Source: an uncultured Muribaculaceae bacterium (GTDB lineage: Bacteria > Bacteroidota > Bacteroidia > Bacteroidales > Muribaculaceae). Taken from it: DNA of 64,000 nucleotides. How positions within the stretch are numbered: position 1 is the stretch's first letter; every line of letters begins with the position of its first letter. This document shows positions 50,121 through 58,128 of this stretch, piece by piece. The translations under genes were made by a program, and so were the position numbers. The notes under the pieces are model-generated. The model had not been told where the DNA came from. It searched no databases and saw only the letters and a list, made by a program, of their open reading frames with translations. The stretch covers positions 1 through 64,000 of the forward strand of contig CANCXM010000017.1 of the NCBI GenBank assembly GCA_947381945.1, written 5' to 3'.

Positions 50121-50138
50121 TTAACAGAAAGGATTACA

Positions 50139-50513
50139 ATGATATTCAAGGAAAACAACAAGGCCATCTATCTTCAGATAGCCGATAAGATTTGCGACGA
50201 CATCCTGACAGGCCATTTCATCGCAGGCGCACGCATCCCGTCGGTGCGAGAGTATGCCGCCTCGCTTGAGGTCAATGCCAACACGGTGATGCGCAGCTAT
50301 GAGTATCTCGAACGTCTCGGCGTGATTTTCAACCGCCGTGGAATCGGGTTCTTCATCGCCGACACGGCACGGGATGTGATAGTCAATGAACGCAAACAAA
50401 CTTTTCTCAACGGTGAAATGAAATATCTTTTCCATCAGCTGATGCTTCTCGGCATTTCGCCGGAAGAGGCAAAAACAATGTATGAAAACTATTTAAAAGA
50501 GAACAACAAATGA
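50139..50513 (+). CDS. GntR family repressor, YtrA subfamily
   Basis: 124 residues: a winged-helix GntR domain (1-75; IADKICDDILTGHFIAGARIPSVREYAASLEVNANTVMRSYEYLE) followed by a short helical tail of about 45 residues, the layout of the YtrA subfamily, which dimerises without a large ligand domain. It is the third gene of the operon and overlaps the next by four bases. The inverted repeat at 48424-48447 is its expected target, giving negative autoregulation of the whole operon. Confidence 0.92.
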   Translation: MIFKENNKAIYLQIADKICDDILTGHFIAGARIPSVREYAASLEVNANTVMRSYEYLERLGVIFNRRGIGFFIADTARDVIVNERKQTFLNGEMKYLFHQLMLLGISPEEAKTMYENYLKENNK

Positions 50514-51355
50514 AACGTACAACATATATGATGCTCGGGGCCTTCATCTGTGGTCTCCTATTGGTTTCGGCGTTCAGCCTTATCCTTCTCACCGGAGGAA
50601 GGGACCGAAAAGAGATGGACAAGGAACGCGAGTTTGGAGGAAGCAAAATTGAAATTCCCCTGCCCGAATCTTTCAGCAGCATTGCGTTTGAACTGGAGGA
50701 TGATGATTCCGGTTTCCGTATCGGAAACTTCAAGGGTATTGCCGTTGAGGTTTCGGACTCTGTAACCGCTCCTGTTCTTCGGGCCAATACGGCATGGCGC
50801 AAGATTCTCAATATCTCTACGACTGTTGACACGCTCAACGTCCGCATTAACTTAATGCAGCTCTACGATTCCATCAAGGCGAGCGGAAGCTTCATGGACA
50901 TACGCTATCTTGACAGTTCAGAATCATGGCCACTTACAGTTGTGGTTCCCCGCAGTATGACTTTGAAGAATATGAGCAATAGCTGGAACTCAATTCTGGT
51001 GAGAAACATGACTTGTGGAACGATGACAGCGCATGTGTATAAGAGATTGGTGCTGGATTCATGCCGCATCGACACTCTGCATAGCACCTCTCCCGGCATG
51101 AAAGAATTGAAATTGGAAACTTCGACTGTTAAACAAGCATCACTGGCTCAACCTTCCGGAGAACTGAGGGTAAAATGCGTTGACAGTTCAAGTTCAATCG
51201 GTAGGATTACCGTTGAAGGTGATAGAAAAAGCGATTCAAGTCTCCTCAACCTGACTTCGGCCAACTTCGGAGCGGTCAACTGGACTCCGCTTGATTCGAC
51301 TGCCAAGATGAATATCCGTGTTCACAAACCTGTTGAACTCGTTTCTGGAAAATAG
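50510..51355 (+). CDS. Membrane-anchored protein with putative adhesin-like beta domain
   Basis: 281 residues. One N-terminal transmembrane helix (about 6-30; YMMLGAFICGLLLVSAFSLILL), then RDRKEMDKE, then an extracytoplasmic beta-rich domain (about 45-270) with short repeated strands (RLVLDSCRIDTLHST, LRVKCVDSSSSIGRITVEGD) resembling DUF4097-type putative adhesin folds. It overlaps the GntR gene by four bases. Co-occurrence with the ABC transporter suggests an accessory or sensing role; none is demonstrated. Confidence 0.75.
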   Translation: MKRTTYMMLGAFICGLLLVSAFSLILLTGGRDRKEMDKEREFGGSKIEIPLPESFSSIAFELEDDDSGFRIGNFKGIAVEVSDSVTAPVLRANTAWRKILNISTTVDTLNVRINLMQLYDSIKASGSFMDIRYLDSSESWPLTVVVPRSMTLKNMSNSWNSILVRNMTCGTMTAHVYKRLVLDSCRIDTLHSTSPGMKELKLETSTVKQASLAQPSGELRVKCVDSSSSIGRITVEGDRKSDSSLLNLTSANFGAVNWTPLDSTAKMNIRVHKPVELVSGK

Positions 51356-51401
51356 TAAGTTTTTTTAAGAAAGATTGTTTTAGTATCCATGTAAGTTTCC
51401 A

Positions 51402-51516
51402 TAAATTTGTAACGCGGACTGATTTGAACATACAATGGGATTATATATAAACTGCGATAAAACTTTCATTCCCATAATCGGTTAAGCTTCCGATTACTTC
51501 AAATCAGTCCGCTTTT
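51402..51516 (+). ncRNA. Candidate 100-nt small RNA with three-way structure
   Basis: TAAATTTG (51402-51409) would start transcription near 51415, almost exactly at the first base of a closing stem: GCGGACTGATTTGAA (51414-51428) pairs perfectly with TTCAAATCAGTCCGC (51498-51512), followed by TTTTCTCTC. Inside, ATGGGA/TCCCAT (51435-51440, 51470-51475) and AATCGG/CCGATT (51476-51481, 51490-51495, 8-nt loop) can form two hairpins. A promoter at the 5' edge and U-rich 3' edge suggest a discrete RNA. A plain operon terminator is the alternative. It does not match 6S RNA in size or shape. Confidence 0.45.
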
Positions 51517-51530
51517 CTCTCTAAACAATT

Positions 51531-51649
51531 GCGGGAAGGGTACACAAAGACAGAAAGTCAGAGGGGACATAAGATAATTTTCAGCTATTTGTTTGACTGA
51601 AAAAATCTTATGTCCCTTCTTGCCTTATGTCTTTATGTACCTTTCCCGC
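51531..51649. repeat. Imperfect 45-bp inverted repeat related to 29319-29443
   Basis: The left arm 51531-51575 (GCGGGAAGGGTACACAAAG at its start) and right arm 51605-51649 match at 38 of 45 positions when one is reverse-complemented. The right arm is clearly homologous to the arms at 29319-29360/29402-29443 (shared GTACATAA, GACATAAGG and GACATAA blocks). Confidence 0.85.
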
Positions 51650-51695
51650 TTGTACCTTTCCCGCTTGTACCATTCCCGCTTGTGCCTTTCCTGCT
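51636..51695. repeat. Four tandem 15-bp units TGTACCTTTCCCGCT
   Basis: Units at 51636-51650 and 51651-51665 are identical; 51666-51680 and 51681-51695 differ at one and two positions. The array begins inside the right arm of the inverted repeat and stops eight bases before the U32 stop codon. Confidence 0.9.
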
Positions 51696-51703
51696 TATAG
51701 GGG

Positions 51704-52966
51704 TTAGTCTTGTTGGGTTTTGGCGGCGGGTGTTTCCTCCCAGATATAGAGGCGGTCGGAGGGGCGGATTTTGCGGGGTACTTTTATTGAGAAATTGTCG
51801 CCTTTCTTCACCGATGGGACGGGATCGTATTCAAGGCGCAGTTCCTCGACGGTCATTATCAAGGCACCGGTATCGGTCCCGGTGATGACAACCTCGTCGC
51901 CAACATGCAATTCTCCCGCTTCCATGACGAATTCACCAACACCGAGTTTCGGGAAGTAACGGACGCCCTTGGCCACATAACGTTTGACGCGTGTGGCCGA
52001 CGAACCATATTTGGCCGACCATTCGCCGAGGCGCTGGCCGAGATAGTAGCCGTCCCAGAATCCACGGTTGAAGATTTTGGACAGTTCCTCGTCCCAGCGG
52101 GCAATCTTGTCATCAGTGAAATCACCGGCGCAGATGGCGTTGATAGCCTCGGAGTAAGCCTGCACAGCGATTTTCACATATTCGGGACCGCGCGCGCGTC
52201 CTTCGATTTTGAACACACGCACTCCCGCATCAATCATCTTGTTGAGGAAGTGGATGGTCTTGAGGTCCTTGGGCGACATGATGTATTTGTTCTCCACGGC
52301 AAGTTCGTCGCCGGTCTCGCGGTCGGTGACGGTGTAGCCTCGGCGGCATATCTGGGTGCAGGCTCCGCGGTTGGCACTCGAATTCATTTCGTGGAGGCTG
52401 AGGTAGCATTTGCCTGACACGGCCATGCAGAGGGCGCCGTGGCAGAACATCTCGATGCGGATGCGCTCACCCTTCGGGCCGCGGATGTCCTCGCGCTCGA
52501 TTGCATCGGAAATGGTCTTGACCTGGTCAAGATTGAGTTCGCGGGCAAGCACCATCACGTCGGCAAACTGAGCGAAGAATCTTACAGCCTCGATATTTGT
52601 CACGTTGAGCTGGGTGGAGATGTGGACTTCAACGCCGATGCTGCGGGCGTAGGTGATGGCTGCGATGTCGCTGGCGATGATTGCCGATATGCCGCTCTCC
52701 TTGACCGCATCAATGACTGAGCGCATCTTGTCAAGCTCGCCGTCATAGATGATGGTGTTGACTGTCAGATAGGTTTTCACTCCTGCCTCATCGCAGATGG
52801 AAGCGATGTTGCGGAGATCGTCGAGGGTGAAGTTGACCGAGGAGCGGGAACGCATGTTCAGACCCTCGACACCGAAATATATGGCATCAGCTCCGGCCTC
52901 GATTGCGGCGTGGAGCGACTCGTAGCTCCCGACGGGAGCCATGATTTCAAAATCTTTTCTGTCCAT
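51704..52966 (-). CDS. U32 family protein, TrhP-like tRNA hydroxylation factor
   Basis: 420 residues. TIM-barrel-like N-terminal half (MAPVGSYESLHAAIEAGADAIYFGVEGLNMRSR) and the U32 cysteine cluster IEMFCHGALCMAVSGKCYLS with ANRGACTQICRRGY (four cysteines of the expected Fe-S ligand set). C-terminal beta domain about 330-415. Members with this layout (TrhP/YegQ) are needed for 5-hydroxyuridine formation at tRNA position 34; a peptidase role is historical. Two minus-strand promoter elements (TACCTTTG 53033-53026; TAAATTTG 53051-53044) lie upstream. Confidence 0.85.
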   Translation of the reverse strand: MDRKDFEIMAPVGSYESLHAAIEAGADAIYFGVEGLNMRSRSSVNFTLDDLRNIASICDEAGVKTYLTVNTIIYDGELDKMRSVIDAVKESGISAIIASDIAAITYARSIGVEVHISTQLNVTNIEAVRFFAQFADVMVLARELNLDQVKTISDAIEREDIRGPKGERIRIEMFCHGALCMAVSGKCYLSLHEMNSSANRGACTQICRRGYTVTDRETGDELAVENKYIMSPKDLKTIHFLNKMIDAGVRVFKIEGRARGPEYVKIAVQAYSEAINAICAGDFTDDKIARWDEELSKIFNRGFWDGYYLGQRLGEWSAKYGSSATRVKRYVAKGVRYFPKLGVGEFVMEAGELHVGDEVVITGTDTGALIMTVEELRLEYDPVPSVKKGDNFSIKVPRKIRPSDRLYIWEETPAAKTQQD

Positions 52967-53025
52967 TGGATAGTGTGGTTTGGATGGCGGTCAGAACGAT
53001 AATCCGTGGGTTGCTGACCGCAGTG

Positions 53026-53051
53026 CAAAGGTAGTCAAAATCGCAAATTTA
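53026..53051 (-). promoter_or_regulatory. Two candidate -7 elements for the U32 gene
   Basis: TACCTTTG at 53033-53026 and TAAATTTG at 53051-53044 both fit TAnnTTTG. Leaders would be about 54 and 70 bases. Confidence 0.4.
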
Positions 53052-53116
53052 TCCAAAAAGAGCGAAGCAGCGGGAAATGTTGCCGACTGCGTGGGGATGC
53101 TTTCGGGGAAATTTGC

Positions 53117-53124
53117 TAATTTTG
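53117..53124 (+). promoter_or_regulatory. Promoter -7 element for ruvB
   Basis: TAATTTTG predicts transcription from about 53131. The GTAGGGACGC-type half element at 53161-53188 would then sit in the ruvB 5' untranslated leader. Confidence 0.45.
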
Positions 53125-53160
53125 TAGCTTGACGTTTATGGCGGAAGGTATATGCTGTCC

Positions 53161-53188
53161 GGCATACGCGCTGCAGCGCGTCCCTATA
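53161..53188. repeat. Half copy of the palindromic GTAGGGACGC element
   Basis: The sequence starts GGCATACGCGCTGCAGCGCG and ends TCCCTATA. It matches the right arm of the element at 54260-54350 and contains its own palindrome GCGCTGCAGCGC. Confidence 0.9.
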
Positions 53189-53237
53189 GTCAAGGGGATG
53201 GTTGCGTTGCGGCAAATCACTACAAAAGACTCTCTAA

Positions 53238-54254
53238 ATGGATTCAGAATTCGATATACATGACCGCGTGAGTGCGGACAAGGATTTTGAGAAGGCTTTG
53301 CGGCCATCGTATTTTGACGCGTTCAACGGTCAGGAGAAGGTCGTGGAGAATCTCAAGGTTTTCGTGCAGGCGGCACGGATGAGAGGGGAGGCCCTCGACC
53401 ATCTGCTGCTGTTCGGCCCTCCCGGACTCGGCAAGACCACTCTCGCAGGTATCATTGCCAATGAACTTGGTGTCAACTTCAAGGTGACCTCAGGCCCCGT
53501 GCTTGACAAACCCGGCGACCTTGCGGGCATCCTGACCTCGCTTGAGGAGAACGATGTGCTTTTCATTGATGAAATCCACCGCCTGAGCCGCGTGGTGGAG
53601 GAGTATCTCTACTCGGCTATGGAGGACTACCGCATTGACATCATGATTGACAAGGGGCCGGGTGCGCGCTCCGTGCAACTTTCGCTCTCGCCGTTCACAC
53701 TTGTGGGCGCTACGACGCGCTCGGGTATGCTGACGGCTCCTATGCGTGCGCGTTTCGGCATAAACTGCCATCTGGAATACTACAGCCATGAGGTGCTTGA
53801 ACGTATCATAAAGCGTTCGGCGGCACTTTTAGGCGTGAAATGCACGCCTGAAGCGGCCCATGAGATTGCCCTCCGCAGCCGTGGCACTCCCCGTATAGCC
53901 AACTCGCTTCTGCGCCGTGTCCGCGATTTCGCCCAGGTGAAGGGCAACGGTGACATCGAGCCTGAAATTGCTCGTTTTGCCCTCGAAGCGCTCAATATTG
54001 ACCGCTATGGTTTGGATGAGATGGACCATAAGCTCCTGTTGACCATGATAAATAAGTTTGAGGGTGGCCCGGTGGGCCTCTCGACCATCGCGACGGCCAT
54101 AGGCGAGGAGCAGGACACCATCGAGGAGGTCTATGAACCATTCCTGATAATGGAGGGTTTCTTAAGGCGTACACCCCGTGGCCGTGAAGTCACTTCGCTG
54201 GCTTACACTCATCTGCATCTCAATCCTCCCACATCAATGGGGAGTCTGTTTTGA
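53238..54254 (+). CDS. ruvB: Holliday junction helicase motor RuvB
   Basis: 338-residue AAA+ ATPase that drives branch migration of Holliday junctions with RuvA. Motifs: [13 protein letters not shown] (Walker A, about 59-71), [12 protein letters not shown] (Walker B), [19 protein letters not shown] (sensor 1 and arginine finger), and the C-terminal winged helix with [28 protein letters not shown]. Normal length. It is flanked on both sides by related palindromic repeats. Confidence 0.97.
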   Translation: MDSEFDIHDRVSADKDFEKALRPSYFDAFNGQEKVVENLKVFVQAARMRGEALDHLLLFGPPGLGKTTLAGIIANELGVNFKVTSGPVLDKPGDLAGILTSLEENDVLFIDEIHRLSRVVEEYLYSAMEDYRIDIMIDKGPGARSVQLSLSPFTLVGATTRSGMLTAPMRARFGINCHLEYYSHEVLERIIKRSAALLGVKCTPEAAHEIALRSRGTPRIANSLLRRVRDFAQVKGNGDIEPEIARFALEALNIDRYGLDEMDHKLLLTMINKFEGGPVGLSTIATAIGEEQDTIEEVYEPFLIMEGFLRRTPRGREVTSLAYTHLHLNPPTSMGSLF

Positions 54255-54259
54255 TTGGA

Positions 54260-54350
54260 TTGTAGGGACGCGCTGCAGCGCGTATGCCTGACAGATTGGG
54301 CACAATATGGGTAGTTCATTTGGCATACGCGCTACAGCGCGTCCCTACAA
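54260..54350. repeat. Palindromic GTAGGGACGC element with 29-nt arms
   Basis: Arms at 54260-54288 (TTGTAGGGACGCGCTGCAGC at the start) and 54322-54350 are inverted copies with one mismatch, around a 33-nt spacer. Each arm is itself partly palindromic. It starts five bases after the ruvB stop and ends 36 bases before the flippase gene. Confidence 0.93.
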
Positions 54351-54386
54351 GCACACGTTTTAAACTATATATTTATATAAACGAAA

Positions 54387-55877
54387 ATGGCAGGAATAAA
54401 ATCACTCGCCAAGGATACGGCCATCTATGGCCTCAGCAGTATTATCGGACGTTTTCTCAACTGGTGTCTCGTTCCGCTCTACACCCAGATGTTTCCGTCG
54501 TCGGAATATGGTGTGGTAAGTTACATCTACGCCATCGTGGCTCTCGCGCTCATTGTCCTCACCTACGGTATGGAGACCGGTTTCTTCCGCTTCGCCAACC
54601 ATGAGCGCTATAAGGATCCGATGGAGGTGTACTCGACATCGCTTATCTCGCTTGCAGTCAGTTCGACGGCTTTCCTCGCGCTCGTCATGATTTTCATCAA
54701 GCCGATTTCCGGTGCGATGCACTCAGCGCTTCATGAATCCTACGTCGTGATGATGGCGATAGCCGTAGCCTGCGATGCGTTTACCGCCCTGCCGTTCTCC
54801 TATCTGCGTTTCCGCAAGCGTCCGATGCGCTTCGCTGCCTTGCGTCTGGTCAACATCGGTCTCAACATTGGGCTCAATCTTTTCTTCATACTCATCTGTC
54901 CGTGGTTGTGGGCGCAGACTCCCGGTTGGATTTCGTGGTTCTACAATCCTGATTTCGGCATAGGCTACATCTTCCTTGCCAATATGATTACGTCGGTCAT
55001 CAACGTCGTCCTGCTCCTTCCCGAACTGCGGGGTTTCCCCTATAAGTTCAATCCGCGTCTTTGGCGCGAGATGCTTGCCTATTCCGCCCCGTTGCTTGTG
55101 CTCGGTATCGCCGGAGTGATGAACCAGACCCTCTATTCAATCCTCTTCCCGATTCTTTATCCCGATAAGACGGAGGCCATGTCGCAGTTGGGTATCTACG
55201 GTGCTAACCTTAAGATTGCCATTGTCATGGTGATGTTCACCCAGGCTTTCCGTTTTGCCTACGAGCCATTTATTTTCGCGCGCGCCAAGGAGCGAGGCGA
55301 CGGTCAGTTGCAGAGTTATGCCGACGCGATGAAATATTTTGTCATCTTTGCCATGATTATCTTCCTCGCTGTGATGTTCTACCTCGACATCCTGCGCCAT
55401 TTCATAGCTTCAAGCTATTTCAGCGGACTTAAGGTCGTGCCGATAGTTATGGTCGCCGAGTTTTTCTTCGGGGTGTTTTTCAACTTGTCGCTATGGTATA
55501 AGCTCACCGACAAGACTGCATGGGGCATGTGGTTCTCGCTTCTTGGCCTTGTCATTACGGTGGTGCTGAACGTCCTGCTCGTCCCGCGCTACGGCTATAT
55601 GGGCTGCGCTTGGGCCTCCTTTGCATGTTACGGAACAATGATGCTGGTCAGCTACATCATGGGACAGGTGAAATATCCCATCAACTACGGCCTGTCGCGT
55701 CTGACATTCTACTTCGTAAGCGCCATAGCGCTATGGTTCTTCTCCGAACTCATCGCGTTCACCTACAAACCGTGGCTCAACATGATGATCCGCACCCCGC
55801 TCCTCATAGCCTACATCCTCATGGCCATGAAAATCGAGCATATCACCCTCCGCGACCTCATCCCGAGAAGACGGTGA
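54387..55877 (+). CDS. Polysaccharide flippase (Wzx/MATE-like)
   Basis: 496-residue integral membrane protein with about 14 hydrophobic helices. The N-terminal AKDTAIYGLSSIIGRFLNWCLVPLYTQMF and the EYGVVSYIYAIVALALIVLTYGMETGFFRF segment are typical of the polysaccharide biosynthesis/flippase family that moves lipid-linked oligosaccharides across the inner membrane. No glycosyltransferase genes are nearby, so the cargo is unknown. Confidence 0.88.
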   Translation: MAGIKSLAKDTAIYGLSSIIGRFLNWCLVPLYTQMFPSSEYGVVSYIYAIVALALIVLTYGMETGFFRFANHERYKDPMEVYSTSLISLAVSSTAFLALVMIFIKPISGAMHSALHESYVVMMAIAVACDAFTALPFSYLRFRKRPMRFAALRLVNIGLNIGLNLFFILICPWLWAQTPGWISWFYNPDFGIGYIFLANMITSVINVVLLLPELRGFPYKFNPRLWREMLAYSAPLLVLGIAGVMNQTLYSILFPILYPDKTEAMSQLGIYGANLKIAIVMVMFTQAFRFAYEPFIFARAKERGDGQLQSYADAMKYFVIFAMIIFLAVMFYLDILRHFIASSYFSGLKVVPIVMVAEFFFGVFFNLSLWYKLTDKTAWGMWFSLLGLVITVVLNVLLVPRYGYMGCAWASFACYGTMMLVSYIMGQVKYPINYGLSRLTFYFVSAIALWFFSELIAFTYKPWLNMMIRTPLLIAYILMAMKIEHITLRDLIPRRR

Positions 55878-55881
55878 GAGG

Positions 55882-57003
55882 CTATCGGATTGAGGTGTTC
55901 AGCAGCAGTTCCCCGCAGTTGCTGTAGACCTCGTCGAAAATCTCACGGCAGCGTTTCTCACTTATTTTTGCTCTTGTGCCGACCGCAATCATGTCGGTAA
56001 GAGTCGGTTGGCCGGTCTTGTTGACAGATGTGGCATGTTCGCCGTTATAGCCCTCTTGGCATACGGTTAAATCGTAGGCCGGAGCAAGATGCCATGCCCA
56101 TTTCCCGTTGGAATTCTGACGCACGATAAAGGAAAAATTCTTACAATGATCATCCTTGTTGTCCGTAAGGTAGTTGAACACCATCCGTCGGAACATTTCC
56201 TCCACATCTGCAGTCTTTTTTGTTAGGAATCCGGTAAGGGCAAGGAGGTTCGAATAGTCAAGTATCGGCATTGAAAGCGATACACCGGTGAGAGCACCGG
56301 CGGTGGCGATATGGAGCCGTTGACCGTCCTCATCTATGTCAAAGCGGCGGCTTGCGAAATACCTGTCGTTTACGAGCTTGAAATCCGGAATGTCCAGCCC
56401 GCATTTTCTCGCTGTGAGATTGTGGAAAAATTCCTGTCTGCCCATGTCGAGAGGGTCGTATGTGTGACGGAATTTTATCAGCCAATGGCCTTCTGCATCC
56501 TTGAAGATGGATTTGGGACGGCAACCTCCGCTGTTTCCGCTGTTGAAGAGCAGAAGTTCGGCATCGTCATCGTTGCGTTCACGGAGCACTTCAAGAGCTT
56601 TTTCCTGGAGCATATCGAAATCATCGGTCTCCATGTCATGGAGCATATGGTTGGCCGGTTGATAGGTCAATGCGCCCATACCTCCGTTTCCAACGAGGCT
56701 CAGGCGGTCAAGTGCTGACAAAGAGCTGTCATCAATTCCCTCCCGGAGCAATGCCTTGTGAAGGAGGTAACGCCCATAGCCATCAGGCAGACTGTCTTCA
56801 AAAATTCCGAAGTTTCCGTAAAATGGTTCGGGGTTAGCGATGAATACTCCCGGACGCAGAGGCAAATCAAGAGGTGAGATTGAAAAGCCGTTGGCAATCC
56901 AATCTTTATCATATTCGAACATACACAGCCGTTTGTCCGAACCCAGTGAGAGTGTTCCCACCAGAATGTCACGGTAGCTGACTGAAAGGCGGTCTATTTT
57001 CAT
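55882..57003 (-). CDS. hipA: HipA-type kinase toxin
   Basis: About 373 residues from the ATG at 57003 (MKIDRLSVSYRDILVG); the frame extends 42 codons upstream into the antitoxin gene, without HipA similarity. N-terminal subdomain with FEYDKDWIANGFSISPLDLPL; glycine-rich loop region SGNSGGCRPKS; catalytic segment FNYLTDNKDDHCKNFSFIV (Asp and Asn of the kinase motif) and APAYDLT (metal-binding Asp). Known HipA proteins phosphorylate aminoacyl-tRNA synthetases and halt growth. It overlaps the HTH gene by 35 bases and stops only four bases from the convergent flippase stop. Confidence 0.9.
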   Translation of the reverse strand: MKIDRLSVSYRDILVGTLSLGSDKRLCMFEYDKDWIANGFSISPLDLPLRPGVFIANPEPFYGNFGIFEDSLPDGYGRYLLHKALLREGIDDSSLSALDRLSLVGNGGMGALTYQPANHMLHDMETDDFDMLQEKALEVLRERNDDDAELLLFNSGNSGGCRPKSIFKDAEGHWLIKFRHTYDPLDMGRQEFFHNLTARKCGLDIPDFKLVNDRYFASRRFDIDEDGQRLHIATAGALTGVSLSMPILDYSNLLALTGFLTKKTADVEEMFRRMVFNYLTDNKDDHCKNFSFIVRQNSNGKWAWHLAPAYDLTVCQEGYNGEHATSVNKTGQPTLTDMIAVGTRAKISEKRCREIFDEVYSNCGELLLNTSIR

Positions 57004-57334
57004 TTTTATGTCCTCGTTTGCGGTTAGCGTTCTTGCGTATGAATGAAAGTTCCTCCAGAGTGGTGAATTTTGGCTCGGAAAAAATGTTCTTGATTTCCGA
57101 AACGTAGCCGAAACTGATGGCAAGTGCAATCAGGTTGTGGAGCGAGATGAGTCCGGTACGCTCGAAGCGGATAAGATTGGACACTGAGATACCCGCCTCT
57201 TTGGCCACCTCCTCGCGCGTCATGCCCCTCTCCACTCGCCTGCGCTTGAAGTCCTCGGCAATCCCTTTTCCGATGTCACCCGGATTATCGGCCATATATG
57301 CATCCAATATGGATAATATTTTATTTGTATACAT
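56969..57334 (-). CDS. hipB: HipB-type HTH antitoxin
   Basis: 121 residues. Xre-type helix-turn-helix at about 30-80 (RRVERGMTREEVAKEAGISVSNLIRFERTGLISLHNLIALAISFGY), followed by a basic tail (KNANRKRGHKNEN). Precedes and overlaps hipA, as in HipBA modules, and should bind both the toxin and its own promoter. Promoter element TATCTTTG at 57379-57372 lies about 38 bases before the ATG. Confidence 0.9.
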   Translation of the reverse strand: MYTNKILSILDAYMADNPGDIGKGIAEDFKRRRVERGMTREEVAKEAGISVSNLIRFERTGLISLHNLIALAISFGYVSEIKNIFSEPKFTTLEELSFIRKNANRKRGHKNENRPPFSQLP

Positions 57335-57371
57335 GTTATTTTGTAGATAAAAGTTTAAATATTATCTGTTA

Positions 57372-57379
57372 CAAAGATA
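57372..57379 (-). promoter_or_regulatory. Promoter -7 element for hipBA
   Basis: Minus-strand TATCTTTG, predicting a leader of about 30 bases before the hipB ATG. Confidence 0.5.
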
Positions 57380-57485
57380 GGATTTTTTGTTCTCTCCTCC
57401 AAAAAATCAATTTCCCTTTTGCAAATATACCACCCGAATATTCCACTTTTGGTGCGATAATGCAAAACGAAGCGAAAAAAATGGT

Positions 57486-57493
57486 TAAATTTG
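57486..57493 (+). promoter_or_regulatory. Promoter -7 element for aroK
   Basis: TAAATTTG predicts transcription from about 57500, leaving a 17-base leader before the ATG at 57517. Confidence 0.5.
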
Positions 57494-57516
57494 CATTGTT
57501 TGACAAATAACTACAG

Positions 57517-58074
57517 ATGAAAGCGATATTTCTTATAGGCTACATGGGGAGCGGAAAGTCCACTCTCGGCAAGGCGTTGGCCCGGCGTTGCGACGTTGAG
57601 TTCATTGACCTTGATGACTACATCGAGGCCCGTGCGGGCAAGAAAATACGCGAGATTTTCGCCGATGAGGGTGAGGCCGCTTTCCGCGACCTCGAACGAC
57701 GTATGCTCGTGGAGGTCAGCGGAAAAGACAATGTGCTTGTGGCCTGTGGCGGTGGCACTCCGTGCTTCGGCGACAATATGGAACTGATGAACAACTGCGG
57801 AATCACTGTGTTGTTGCAGACCTCACATGCCCGCCTGTTCGAGCGCCTGAAACGCGGTCGCCACAAACGTCCGCTTATCGCCAATCTTTCTGATGACGAG
57901 CTTGATGTGTTCATCACCGAGCAGCTTGCCAAACGTATGCCACACTATGGAAAATCGGCCGAAGTGTTTGACTCGACCCTTCTTGAAGATGAGAATCAGA
58001 TTGAAGAGAAGTGTGAGGCTTTCATCAGTCGATTTGGTTTACCGGTGAAGGGGAGTATAGAGGAGAAAGTATAG
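57517..58074 (+). CDS. aroK: Shikimate kinase (AroK)
   Basis: Phosphorylates shikimate at the 3-hydroxyl in aromatic amino acid synthesis. 185 residues. Walker A GYMGSGKST (8-16), shikimate-binding DLDDYIEARAGKKIREIFADEGEAAFRDLE, GGGTPCF, and lid RGRHKRPLI. The final codons (GSIEEKV) and the stop are encoded by an AGTATAGAG tandem repeat, so the C-terminus looks repeat-derived. The repeats may have displaced the original end by a few residues. Confidence 0.95.
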   Translation: MKAIFLIGYMGSGKSTLGKALARRCDVEFIDLDDYIEARAGKKIREIFADEGEAAFRDLERRMLVEVSGKDNVLVACGGGTPCFGDNMELMNNCGITVLLQTSHARLFERLKRGRHKRPLIANLSDDELDVFITEQLAKRMPHYGKSAEVFDSTLLEDENQIEEKCEAFISRFGLPVKGSIEEKV

Positions 58075-58111
58075 AGAGGAAAGTATAGAGGGGAAAGTAT
58101 AAAGTATAGAG
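58054..58111. repeat. AGTATAGAG tandem repeat across the aroK stop
   Basis: Exact AGTATAGAG units at 58054-58062, 58068-58076, 58082-58090 and 58103-58111 (spacing 14, 14, 21), with GGAGAA or similar between. The aroK TAG stop at 58072-58074 lies inside the second unit. The same unit occurs in reverse at 22949-23006. Confidence 0.92.
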
Positions 58112-58128
58112 TATAAAGTGTAAAATAT

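Larger units (their letters stand above)
51356..51703. other. 348-base convergent region full of repeats
   Basis: Between the ABC operon and the U32 gene. It holds no protein gene. It contains a promoter-plus-structure candidate small RNA (51402-51516), an imperfect 45-bp inverted repeat (51531-51649) and a 15-bp tandem repeat (51636-51695). Confidence 0.8.

Noticed and set aside
51402-51516. 6S RNA as identity of the structured region
   Set aside because: About 100 nt with a three-way layout; 6S RNA is longer, with a single long hairpin and central bubble.
57004-57129. N-terminal extension of HipA
   Set aside because: The extension is encoded in the antitoxin gene in another frame and lacks HipA similarity.
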